DNA from: Propionivibrio sp.
GTDB taxonomy: Bacteria; Pseudomonadota; Gammaproteobacteria; Burkholderiales; Rhodocyclaceae
Length of the DNA: 37,169 nucleotides
Direction: 5' to 3'
NCBI GenBank assembly: GCA_029975435.1
Contig: JARKPC010000191.1
Location: 1-37,169 of the forward strand
The position numbers and the translations under genes were made by a program. Positions 16,531 to 25,669 of the stretch are shown in pieces. Numbering within the stretch: the first letter of the stretch is position 1; each line of letters begins with the position of its first letter. The notes beneath the pieces are model-generated. The model ran no database searches. It was not told where the DNA came from and was given only the letters and a program-made list of their open reading frames with translations.

Positions 16531-17987
16531 CACGATCCCCTGGACAAGGATTCCATGCGGTTGTATAGCGTCGTGCGGTTGATGCCGAGCAGGCGGGCGG
16601 CCTGGCTCACGTTGCCGTTGGCCAGGCGAAGCGCTGCTTCGATGTAACTGTGTTCCGTATCGGCGAGCAATTGGTCGAGGCTGAACGGTTGTTGTTCCTG
16701 TAGACGGCTGATGGCGGAAGCCAGGAGGACTTGGTTTTGCTGCTCAGTTTCAGGCGGAGGTTCCGGGGAGATCGGAACGTTTTCGTCTTGCAGATCCAAC
16801 TCGGCTTCCAGCTCGGCATGACTGACTGTATGGCCGGGATACTTGGCAGTAAGGCGAATGACAATGTTGCGCAGCTCTCGCACGTTGCCGGGGAAACCGT
16901 ATTTGGCCCACAAACGCCGCGCTTCCTCCGAAAGTTCGAACTGTGGGGCTTGCGATTGGGTGGCGTAAAGCCGGCGGAAGTGGTCGAGCAGCAACTGCCT
17001 GTCGCCTTCCATTTCGCGCAATGGCGGCACGCTGACCGTGCATACGGACAAGCGGTGATACAGATCGGCGCGGAAACTTCCGGCTTTGACTTCTCTGCGC
17101 AGATCACGGTTGGTTGCCGCGACGACGCGCGCCCGGCTGATCCTTTCCTGGGTCTCTCCGACCCGATGGAATCCTCCATTTTCGAGGACGCGGAGCAACT
17201 TGGCCTGGAGTTCGAGAGGCAGTTCGCCGATTTCATCGAGGAACAGGGTTCCGTCGGCCGCATCTTCGAAGTAGCCCGATTTTGCCGTGGTGGCTCCGGT
17301 GAAGGCGCCTTTCGCGTAACCGAAGAGCGTGGGTTCGACCAGCGTTGGCGAAATGGCCGCGCAGTTCAGCGCAAAGAAAGGCTTGCCGCTGCGTCTGGTG
17401 TTGCGATGAAGATAACTGCTGGCAACGATCTCCTTGCCTGTGCCGGATTCGCCTTCAATCAGGACGGGGAAAGGAGTATCGGCATACTGCTGCAACTGCC
17501 GCCGGAGTTTTTCGATCGCCGGACTGTTGCCGATCAGCAGCGGCGCTAGCGGGGGGGGTTGGCGTTTCTCTAGCGCCCGGTAGGTCAGCGCGCGTTCCAG
17601 GATGATCCGCAGATCGCCCGGATTGCAGGGTTTTGCGACGAAATCGGCGGCGCCAAGCGCCCGCGCATGGCGAGCATTGCCGGCGTCGCCTTGCCCGGAG
17701 AGCACAACGATCTTTATCCCCGGAGAAATCGAGAGCAGGTCCGAGATAAGCGCAAAGCCTTCGTCCGGGCGGTGCGGAAACGGCGGCAGGCCAAGGTCGA
17801 CAAGCGCCAGTTCGGGCATTCGCTTCAGTTGGCGCAGCAACTGGGTGCAGTGCGCGCGTGCGTGGCTGGTGATGACCTCGAACGCGGTTCCCAGGGAATA
17901 GAGCAGCGTGTCGGTGATGAGAGGGTCATCGTCGACGACGAGCAACAGCGGCTTTTCTGCGGCTATTGTCGATGTGGCGTCGGTCAT
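16530..17987 (-). CDS. Sigma-54-dependent response regulator (NtrC-type)
   Basis: A 485-residue transcription activator. The receiver domain (about 12-135) has the acidic pair VVDDD, the phosphorylation site D64 (LVDLGLP) and K119. A Pro-rich linker follows, then a sigma-54 AAA+ domain with GESGTGKE (179-186), the sigma-54 contact motif GAFTGA (227-232), and FLDEIGELP. A Fis-type helix-turn-helix closes the protein (VSQAARLLGINRTTLYNRM). Start ATG 17987 fits family starts; a GTG at 18008 would add seven residues. It is the first gene of the pilus operon, stop overlapping mshM. No histidine kinase is in the window. The linker codons include a run of eight C. Related regulators include the PEP-CTERM PrsR type. 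Confidence 0.88.
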   Translation of the reverse strand: MTDATSTIAAEKPLLLVVDDDPLITDTLLYSLGTAFEVITSHARAHCTQLLRQLKRMPELALVDLGLPPFPHRPDEGFALISDLLSISPGIKIVVLSGQGDAGNARHARALGAADFVAKPCNPGDLRIILERALTYRALEKRQPPPLAPLLIGNSPAIEKLRRQLQQYADTPFPVLIEGESGTGKEIVASSYLHRNTRRSGKPFFALNCAAISPTLVEPTLFGYAKGAFTGATTAKSGYFEDAADGTLFLDEIGELPLELQAKLLRVLENGGFHRVGETQERISRARVVAATNRDLRREVKAGSFRADLYHRLSVCTVSVPPLREMEGDRQLLLDHFRRLYATQSQAPQFELSEEARRLWAKYGFPGNVRELRNIVIRLTAKYPGHTVSHAELEAELDLQDENVPISPEPPPETEQQNQVLLASAISRLQEQQPFSLDQLLADTEHSYIEAALRLANGNVSQAARLLGINRTTLYNRMESLSRGS

Positions 17988-18098
17988 GTGATTGCGTTTT
18001 CGATCCACGGGGTCGGAGCGTCATTATTTCATAAATGGGCGACGGCGGATTTTCGCCGACGTCGGCCGGGCTTATGTTTCAGATGCCGCCAGAGAGTT

Positions 18099-18127
18099 TC
18101 GAATAATCAATTGGGTTAGGGTATAAT
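18099..18127 (+). promoter_or_regulatory. Promoter of the mla operon
   Basis: A perfect -10 hexamer TATAAT lies at 18122-18127, preceded by GGGTTAGGG. The -35 region at 17-base spacing (TCGAAT, 18099-18104) is poor. Transcription would begin near 18134, about 24 bases before the mlaF start. A similar block occurs before hisG. Confidence 0.55.
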
Positions 18128-18157
18128 CCGCGCTTATTTTTGTTTCGGGATACTGTT

Positions 18158-18970
18158 GTGCCGGCGGACAGCTTGGTCAAGATCACTGACGTAAATTTTG
18201 CCTATGACGATCGGTCGATCCTCAAGGGAATCGACATGGAGATTCCCCGCGGGAAGCTCGTTGCGATCATGGGTAATTCCGGGTGCGGAAAAACCACCCT
18301 GTTGCGCCTGATCGGCGGCCAGCTCAAGCCCACCAGCGGAGAACTGCTGGTCGATGGGCAATCCGTGCCCGCGATGAAGCACGATGAGCTCTATGCCATG
18401 CGGCGCCGCATGGGCATGCTCTTTCAGTTCGGTGCGTTGTTTACCGACATTTCGGTGTTTGATAACGTGGCCTACCTGATGCGCGAGCATACGGACCTTC
18501 CTGAGGACGTGATCCGCGACATGGTGCTGATGAAGCTCAACGCCGTCGGGTTGCGCGGAGCGCACCATCTGATGCCCGCCGAGCTTTCGGGTGGCATGGC
18601 GCGCCGTGTGGCGTTGGCGCGAGCGATCGCGCTTGACCCGATGCTGATCATGTACGACGAACCGTTCGCCGGCTTGGATCCGATCTCGATGGGAGTGATC
18701 GGGCAGTTGATCCGCAAACTGAACGATGCGCTCGGAGCTACGACGCTTCTGGTGACGCACGATGTGCAGGAAGCGCTCCTCATTGTCGATTATGTCTATT
18801 TCGTCTCCGATGGCCAGATCGTGGCGCAAGGCACGCCGGATGACATTCGCGCGTCCTCCGATCCATTCGTGCATCAGTTCGTTTTTGGCGAGGCCGATGG
18901 GCCCGTGCATTTCCATTATCCTGCCGTTCCCTTCGAGCAGGAGTTGATGCGTGAGGTGGCTGGTGCTTAA
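18158..18970 (+). CDS. mlaF: Phospholipid transport ATP-binding protein MlaF
   Basis: ATPase of the MlaFEDB inner-membrane complex, which moves phospholipids between the inner membrane and the periplasmic carrier MlaC to keep outer-membrane asymmetry. The protein has 270 residues from GTG 18158. It shows Walker A GNSGCGKTT, the signature LSGGMARR, Walker B MLIMYDEPFAGLD and the switch histidine in LVTHD. I preferred GTG 18158 to the TTG at 18140 because the family begins close to the first strand and CGGGA sits a few bases upstream. It is the first gene of mlaFEDACB. Confidence 0.93.
   Translation: MPADSLVKITDVNFAYDDRSILKGIDMEIPRGKLVAIMGNSGCGKTTLLRLIGGQLKPTSGELLVDGQSVPAMKHDELYAMRRRMGMLFQFGALFTDISVFDNVAYLMREHTDLPEDVIRDMVLMKLNAVGLRGAHHLMPAELSGGMARRVALARAIALDPMLIMYDEPFAGLDPISMGVIGQLIRKLNDALGATTLLVTHDVQEALLIVDYVYFVSDGQIVAQGTPDDIRASSDPFVHQFVFGEADGPVHFHYPAVPFEQELMREVAGA
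18939..18943 (+). promoter_or_regulatory. Ribosome-binding site inside mlaF for mlaE
   Basis: AGGAG lies seven bases before GTG 18951, within the last codons of mlaF. It is the main reason for choosing that start for mlaE over the ATG at 19020, which has no comparable site. Confidence 0.5.
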
Positions 18971-19769
18971 GTGGACATCTTCGGTCTTGATCGAACTGGT
19001 TCGATCGACTGGTCACCGAATGAACAATGCCCTGCAAACCCTTGGGTTCTCGGCGCGTTTCTTCATGATGATCCTGGTGTATTCCGGGCAGTCGTTCCGG
19101 CGCCTTCATCTGACGATTCGCGAGATCTATTTCGTCGGATTCCAGTCGCTGCTGATCATTCTGGTTTCCGGCCTGTTCATCGGCATGGTGCTGGGCATGC
19201 AGGGGTACGAAACCCTGCAGCGGTATGGTTCCTCGGAGGCCCTGGGAGTTCTGGTGGCGCTGTCGTTGACCCGCGAACTGGGGCCGGTCGTGTCCGCTTT
19301 GCTTTTTGCGTCCCGCGCAGGGTCTTCGATCACGGCCGAGATTGGCTTGATGAAGGCGACCGAGCAGCTTACGGCGATGGACATGATGGCCGTCAATCCG
19401 ATTGCCAGGGTTGTCGCCCCTCGTTTTTGGGGGGGGGTCATCTCCATGCCCTTGCTAGCTGCGTTGTTTTCGGCGATTGGTGTCTTCGGCGGCTACCTTA
19501 TCGGCGTGGTGCTGATTGGAGTGGATGAAGGGGCTTTCTGGTCGCAGATGCAGGGGTCCGTCGATTTTCGCTTTGACGTATGGAACGGTATCGTCAAGAG
19601 CTTTGTGTTCGGGACCGCCGTGTCCCTGATTTCCGTTTTTGAGGGGTACGATGCCGTTCCGACGGCGGAAGGTGTTTCCGCTTCGATCAAGAGGACGGTG
19701 GTGTATTCGGCGCTGGCCATCCTGGCGCTGGATTTCGTGCTGACCTCGTTCATGTTCCGGGGGGTTTGA
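18951..19769 (+). CDS. mlaE: Phospholipid transport permease MlaE
   Basis: Permease of the Mla complex, 272 residues with five to six membrane helices. Family stretches visible are LVSGLFIGMVLGMQGYETL, the ALSLTRELGPVV segment, RAGSSITAEIG and the late VFGTAVSLISVFEGYD. The start is GTG 18951, overlapping mlaF by 20 bases and backed by AGGAG; ATG 19020 would give a 249-residue form and cannot be excluded. Codons for RFWGGV contain an uninterrupted run of nine G (19429-19437), an unusual slippage-prone tract in a housekeeping gene. The stop overlaps the mlaD start as TGATG. Confidence 0.9.
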   Translation: MRWLVLKWTSSVLIELVRSTGHRMNNALQTLGFSARFFMMILVYSGQSFRRLHLTIREIYFVGFQSLLIILVSGLFIGMVLGMQGYETLQRYGSSEALGVLVALSLTRELGPVVSALLFASRAGSSITAEIGLMKATEQLTAMDMMAVNPIARVVAPRFWGGVISMPLLAALFSAIGVFGGYLIGVVLIGVDEGAFWSQMQGSVDFRFDVWNGIVKSFVFGTAVSLISVFEGYDAVPTAEGVSASIKRTVVYSALAILALDFVLTSFMFRGV

Positions 19770-20239
19770 TGAGTCGCAAGCTGCTTGATTTGTGGGTCGG
19801 TTTCTTCGTTGCCATCGGTTTTGCCGCTGTGTTGTTTTTGGCACTACGAGTCGGGAACCTTTCGTCGGCGAACTTTGCCGAAACGTATCAGCTGACAGCC
19901 AAGTTTGATAACATCGGAGGCCTGAAAGTGCGCGGTCCGGTGAAGAGCGCGGGTGTCGTGGTCGGCCGGGTGACGGATATTCGCTTTGATCCGCAAGCGT
20001 ACGAGGCCTTGGTAACCTTGACGATAGATAGCCGGTATCAGTTTCCCAAGGATACCTTCGCCTCGATTCTGACGGCGGGCTTGCTGGGGGAGCAATATAT
20101 CGGTCTGGATGCGGGGGGCGATGAGAAGATGCTGAAGCCCGGTGATGTATTTGCCAAGACCCAGTCGGCCGTGGTCTTGGAGAAACTTATCAGTCAGTTC
20201 ATGTTCAACAAGGCTTCAGAAACCCCGGACAGTAAATAA
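19769..20239 (+). CDS. mlaD: MCE-domain phospholipid-binding protein MlaD
   Basis: A 156-residue protein anchored in the inner membrane by one helix (about 9-27), with a periplasmic MCE domain that forms the hexameric lipid channel of the Mla complex. Typical stretches are KFDNIGGLKVRGPVKSAGV and ASILTAGLLGEQYIGLDAG. The start is ATG 19769, overlapping the mlaE stop. The C-terminus after the MCE domain keeps the hydrophobic VLEKLISQFMF segment that lines the pore in the family. Confidence 0.93.
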   Translation: MSRKLLDLWVGFFVAIGFAAVLFLALRVGNLSSANFAETYQLTAKFDNIGGLKVRGPVKSAGVVVGRVTDIRFDPQAYEALVTLTIDSRYQFPKDTFASILTAGLLGEQYIGLDAGGDEKMLKPGDVFAKTQSAVVLEKLISQFMFNKASETPDSK

Positions 20240-20255
20240 CAGAAAGGGATTGTTC

Positions 20256-20966
20256 GTGAAGAGTCATCTTGCAAGACGAGTGTCTAGGGTTGCAGCCGTA
20301 GTGGCACTTGTGGCCGGCTTGTCTGGGTGTGCGACGACAGCCAATAACCCAAAGGATCCTTTCGAGGGGTTCAATCGGGTCATGTTCTCGGTTAACGAGG
20401 GAATCGACGTCGTGGTCAAACCGGTCGCCCAAGGCTACGATAAGGTCGCTCCCACACCGGTAAAAACCGGTATCGGCAATTTCTTCGGCAACATTGCCGA
20501 CATCTGGATAGCGGTCAACAGTTTCCTGCAGGGCAAGCCCGCTGACGGGTTCTCAGATATCGGCCGGGTCTTGGTCAATTCGACCCTCGGAATCGTCGGA
20601 CTGATCGACGTGGCTAGCGAGATGGGACTAGAAAAGCATGCCGAAGACTTCGGGCAGACACTTGGCACGTGGGGTGTGGAGGGCGGTCCGTACCTGTTCT
20701 GGCCGGTCATCGGGCCGCGTAATGTGCGCGACACGTTTGGGTTTGTCGTCGATGTGTCGGCCGATCCCGTCCCGCATGTCGATCACGTTCCCACACGCAA
20801 TACCCTGATGGGTGTTCGCTTTATCGATCTGCGCGCCAGCCTGCTGCCGGCTGACAAGGTCGTGGAGCAAGCAGCCTTTGACAAGTACAACTACATCCGC
20901 GATGCCTATTTCCAGAATCGGCGGAGCGCTATCTATGACGGGAATCCGCCGCCCCTCGAGGATTGA
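20256..20966 (+). CDS. mlaA: Outer-membrane lipoprotein MlaA (VacJ)
   Basis: A 236-residue lipoprotein that removes misplaced phospholipids from the outer leaflet and hands them to MlaC. The signal ends in LSGC with Cys25 as the lipid-carrying residue. The MlaA core begins DPFEGFNRVMFSVNE and includes NFFGNI, VNSTLGIVGLIDVA and DFGQTLGTWGV. The start is GTG 20256 with AGAAAGGGA just upstream; the longer in-frame ORF from 20142 runs through mlaD and is rejected. Having mlaA inside the operon between mlaD and mlaC is the betaproteobacterial arrangement; in E. coli it lies elsewhere. Confidence 0.94.
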   Translation: MKSHLARRVSRVAAVVALVAGLSGCATTANNPKDPFEGFNRVMFSVNEGIDVVVKPVAQGYDKVAPTPVKTGIGNFFGNIADIWIAVNSFLQGKPADGFSDIGRVLVNSTLGIVGLIDVASEMGLEKHAEDFGQTLGTWGVEGGPYLFWPVIGPRNVRDTFGFVVDVSADPVPHVDHVPTRNTLMGVRFIDLRASLLPADKVVEQAAFDKYNYIRDAYFQNRRSAIYDGNPPPLED

Positions 20967-21005
20967 CGGGCAGGGTTTCGATCAATTATTTGGAAGTCTG
21001 AAGCT

Positions 21006-21620
21006 ATGAAAGGTTTTTTTTCGTTCTTCTTGGGGTTGTTGCTTTCGGTATCTTCCGTCTTCGCGCAAGAGGATTCTCCGGATGCACTGGTCAAGAAGGT
21101 CACTGAGGAAGTCCTCACGATCGTGCGTCAGGACAAGGATATCCAGAACGGGAATACGCGCAAGGCCATCGAACTCGTTGAAGTCAAGGTCTTGCCGCAC
21201 TTCAATTTCCAGCGCATGACTGCATTGGCCATGGGCAAGGACTGGAACAAGGCAAACGCCGAACAGAAGAAACGCTTGTCGGAAGAATTCAAGACGCTGC
21301 TTGTCCGGACGTATTCCAATGCTCTGACCAGCTATCGCGATCAAACGATACGCTACAAGCCGACCAAGATGCCCGGGGGCGATGCGGATGTTGTCGTCAA
21401 GACGGAAATCTTGCAGCCGGGTGGCAAGCCGATCCAACTCGATTACTCGCTGGAGAAGCAGTCGGAAGGCTGGAAGGTATACGACGTGATTGTCGCTGGG
21501 GTCAGCCTGGTGACAAATTATCGCGATACCTTCACACAAGAGGTGCGAGCCAATGGTGTTGACGGCCTGATCCAGATGTTGTCCGCCAAGAACAAACAAC
21601 TCGACTCCGGCAAAAAATGA
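21006..21620 (+). CDS. mlaC: Periplasmic phospholipid carrier MlaC
   Basis: A 204-residue soluble periplasmic protein that carries phospholipid between MlaA and MlaFEDB. The signal peptide is about 20 residues, cleaved after SSVFA. Family stretches follow: VLPHFNFQRMTALAMGKDWN, FKTLLVRTYSNAL and the C-terminal WKVYDVIVAGVSLVTNYR. Codons 3-6 contain a run of eight T (21014-21021) encoding Gly-Phe-Phe-Ser of the signal. The stop overlaps mlaB as ATGA. Confidence 0.94.
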   Translation: MKGFFSFFLGLLLSVSSVFAQEDSPDALVKKVTEEVLTIVRQDKDIQNGNTRKAIELVEVKVLPHFNFQRMTALAMGKDWNKANAEQKKRLSEEFKTLLVRTYSNALTSYRDQTIRYKPTKMPGGDADVVVKTEILQPGGKPIQLDYSLEKQSEGWKVYDVIVAGVSLVTNYRDTFTQEVRANGVDGLIQMLSAKNKQLDSGKK

Positions 21621-21907
21621 TCGATAGGGTGGAGAACCGCTACCGCGTTACGGGCCGGATGTTGATTGCCGATGCACGAACCCTTCTTGAAGCGGGGCGT
21701 GGTCTATTGCTTGCAGAATCCGGGAAGGAAGTGGTGCTGGATCTTGCTTCCGTCGAAGAAGCCGACTCTTCTGCGCTAGGGGTCCTGTTCGGATTGATGC
21801 GTACTGCCAACGCGCGCGGGGTGCAACTGCGCCTCGCCAATCCGCCGGCCGGCTTGATCAGCCTTGCCGGACTCTACGGCGTGTCCGAGTCCCTACCCTT
21901 CGCCTGA
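21617..21907 (+). CDS. mlaB: STAS-domain protein MlaB
   Basis: A 96-residue STAS-domain protein that binds MlaF and is needed for activity of the transport complex. The signature region LDLASVEEADSSALGVLFGL matches the conserved STAS loop with its Asp-Ser-Ser. It overlaps the mlaC stop by four bases and closes the mla set. Confidence 0.88.
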   Translation: MIDRVENRYRVTGRMLIADARTLLEAGRGLLLAESGKEVVLDLASVEEADSSALGVLFGLMRTANARGVQLRLANPPAGLISLAGLYGVSESLPFA

Positions 21908-21941
21908 TCGTCGATAGCCGTTTTCGCTGCCACAGGATGCC

Positions 21942-22868
21942 ATGGGCGTCGCTGTCTCCATTCAGCAAGTTACCAAGACTTTCGGAAACCTGAAGGCGCT
22001 CGATGGCGTTTGTCTGGAAATCGCCGAAGGAGAGTTCTTCGGACTGCTTGGGCCCAATGGTGCCGGCAAGACGACACTGATTTCATGCCTGGCAGGCCTG
22101 GTTCGACCCGATACCGGCCGGCTGAAGGTGATGGATTTCGATGTACAGGGGGACTATCGCGAAGCGCGGAGGCTGTTGGGGATCGTTCCGCAGGAATTGG
22201 TTTTCGATCCTTTTTTCACCGTGCGTGAAACCCTGCGTATCCAGTCTGGCTATTTTGGTATACGCCAGAACGATGACTGGATCGACGAGATTCTGGATAA
22301 CCTTGACCTGACGGCCAAGGCGGATACCAATATGCGCCGCCTGTCCGGAGGCATGAAGCGGCGGGTGCTGGTGGCTCAGGCATTGGTGCACAAGCCGCCT
22401 GTAATCGTGCTCGATGAACCGACAGCAGGTGTGGACGTAGAACTGCGCCAAGGGCTGTGGCAGTTCGTCCGGCGGCTCAACAACGAAGGGCATACGGTCA
22501 TTCTGACCACGCACTACCTGGAAGAAGCGGAGACGCTCTGCGCACGTGTCGCCATGCTCAAGCTAGGATGCGTAGTGGCGCTGGATTCGACCCGCAACCT
22601 GCTGGATCGCTATTCAGGGCATACGCTGAGTCTGCGTCTGGCGAACGGCGACGACCTTCCTCTCTCCATCCGCCAGCAGGCGTCGCTGATTGGTGGATAC
22701 CTCAACTTTCATCTGGCCTCTTACGACGAGGTCGAACCGCTGCTCGCGGCGGTGCGGCAATCAGGAGGGGTGATCCAGGATATACGGATGTCCGAGGCAG
22801 ATTTGGAGGACGTGTTCATCGACGTGATGCGGGGCCGTGATGGCGCGAGAGAGAGGGCTGGGTCATGA
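21942..22868 (+). CDS. ABC-2 type exporter ATP-binding protein (YadG-like)
   Basis: A 308-residue ABC ATPase with Walker A GPNGAGKTT, signature LSGGMKRR, Walker B VIVLDEPTAGVD and switch LTTHYLEEAE. The last 80 residues form the accessory domain seen in YadG/NodI-type exporters. It pairs with the permease encoded next (ATGA overlap). The pair lies between mlaB and bolA in many Betaproteobacteria. The substrate is unknown; polysaccharide, drug or lipid export are all possible for the family. Confidence 0.88.
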   Translation: MGVAVSIQQVTKTFGNLKALDGVCLEIAEGEFFGLLGPNGAGKTTLISCLAGLVRPDTGRLKVMDFDVQGDYREARRLLGIVPQELVFDPFFTVRETLRIQSGYFGIRQNDDWIDEILDNLDLTAKADTNMRRLSGGMKRRVLVAQALVHKPPVIVLDEPTAGVDVELRQGLWQFVRRLNNEGHTVILTTHYLEEAETLCARVAMLKLGCVVALDSTRNLLDRYSGHTLSLRLANGDDLPLSIRQQASLIGGYLNFHLASYDEVEPLLAAVRQSGGVIQDIRMSEADLEDVFIDVMRGRDGARERAGS

Positions 22869-23617
22869 GCGGGTTTCGTACACTGCTGTACAAGGAGGTG
22901 CTGCGATTCTGGAAAGTCAGTTTCCAGACCGTGGCAGCTCCGGTTCTGACGGCCCTACTGTACCTGCTCATCTTTGCACACGTGCTGGAGAGCCGGGTTG
23001 AGATCAATGGCCTCCGGTACACCGCATTCCTGGTTCCCGGTCTGGTCATGATGTCCGTGCTGCAAAACGCCTTCGCCAATAGTTCATCCAGCCTGATCCA
23101 GGCCAAAGTGACCGGCAGCATAATTTTTGTGCTGTTACCGCCCATATCCTATGTCGAGTTCTATCTGGCCTACGTTGTCGCTGCAGTGTTGCGTGGCCTT
23201 ATGGTTGGTCTGGGGGTCCTTGTAGTGACCGGCTGGTTTGCTTCGCTGGAGTTCGCTGCGCCGGGATGGATTGTTGTCTTCGCCATGATCGGTGGCGGGA
23301 TCATGGGCTCGCTCGGGATGATCGCCGGCATCTGGGCTGACAAGTTCGATCAGCTGGCCGCCTTCCAGAACTTCCTGATCATGCCGCTGACCATGCTGTC
23401 CGGCGTATTCTATTCGATCCATTCGCTTCCCGCGTTCTGGCAGGATGTGTCCCATTTCAATCCCGTCTTCTATATGATCGACGGATTCCGATACGGGTTT
23501 TTCGGGGTTTCCGATGTGTCTCCTGTGGTGAGCCTGGGAGTTACTTCCGTGTCATTTCTTGTGGTGGGGCTTGCCACTCTGGCTCTCCTGCGCAAGGGCT
23601 ACAAATTGAGGTATTGA
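22865..23617 (+). CDS. ABC-2 type exporter permease (YadH-like)
   Basis: A 250-residue permease with six predicted helices and the ABC-2 pattern: an N-terminal cytoplasmic helix (LLYKEVLRFWKV), a conserved RYTAFLVPGLVMMSVLQNAF segment, and a C-terminal region with FYSIHSLPAFWQ and NPVFYMIDGFRYGFFG. It is translationally coupled to the ATPase upstream. The substrate is not evident. Confidence 0.88.
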   Translation: MSGFRTLLYKEVLRFWKVSFQTVAAPVLTALLYLLIFAHVLESRVEINGLRYTAFLVPGLVMMSVLQNAFANSSSSLIQAKVTGSIIFVLLPPISYVEFYLAYVVAAVLRGLMVGLGVLVVTGWFASLEFAAPGWIVVFAMIGGGIMGSLGMIAGIWADKFDQLAAFQNFLIMPLTMLSGVFYSIHSLPAFWQDVSHFNPVFYMIDGFRYGFFGVSDVSPVVSLGVTSVSFLVVGLATLALLRKGYKLRY

Positions 23618-23620
23618 AAC

Positions 23621-25112
<1,492 letters not shown>

Positions 25113-25669
25113 CCCGTCGTCTGTTTCGGAGACCGGAGTGGTGGCTTCCGGTCGCTCCATCTGCTGCGTATGGCGCACCATGTTGTGCATTATTGTTGCA
25201 TTGGGCGTCTTGTGATTGCACGGCTGGCGTTGTAAACTTCCTCGCGAAACATTCGAAAAATCACAGGGATGCCAGTTGCTTAGGTCGGCTGGCCACACGC
25301 TTTCAGACGCATAAGGAACAGCTTCTTCCAGAACGGCTGTTCATTCATCATTTTCCGTTGTGCGGTTTGCCGAGGTTTTCCTTACGGGGAATCCGAGCAG
25401 CTTCTTGTTTTTGGTGACAGCGATCGGCTTGAGGATTTGCCGAGCGGCGTGTCAATACATGCGATTGGAAATGAATTCATTCTAAATTCTGCGTTTGGCA
25501 GGGGCTTTGAAAAATAGAGGCTTCGGCTTCTGGGGACAGCTAGTCTTTAACTCCGGCGGCATCAGCATTTTCGCAGGATTGCGATACGGAAGTGTCCAAG
25601 AATCGGCTATATTCAAAATTTCTACAGCCAGCGAATCGAAATCGCGAACAACTATTGGAGGAAGGCAGC
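25113..25669 (+). other. 557-base intergenic region, AT-richer than its surroundings
   Basis: No convincing gene is seen on either strand. One 60-base line (25321-25380) has 28 G+C, about 47 percent. It holds a 7-bp stem (GACCGGA 25131-25137 with TCCGGTC 25147-25153) without a T-run just after murA. A weak promoter-like pair follows (TTGTGA 25210-25215, 17 bases, TAAACT 25233-25238). A 12-bp perfect palindrome AATGAATTCATT lies at 25470-25481, a six-bp hairpin with a TTCG loop at 25516-25531, and TATATT at 25608-25613. The last could be the -10 of the next gene. Confidence 0.5.
25657..25664 (+). promoter_or_regulatory. Strong ribosome-binding site fixing a GTG start
   Basis: GGAGGAAG lies a few bases before GTG 25670. 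It favours that codon over the in-frame ATG at 25592, which would add 26 Asn/Arg-rich residues and lacks such a site. Confidence 0.7.

Noticed and set aside
18041..18061. Imperfect hairpin between the regulator and mlaF as a terminator
   Set aside because: Five-bp core with a mismatch and no T-run; it lies between divergent genes, where no terminator is needed.
25193..25417. 74-codon open frame in the murA to unknown-gene gap
   Set aside because: No ribosome-binding site, cysteine/phenylalanine-rich random-looking peptide, no family resemblance.
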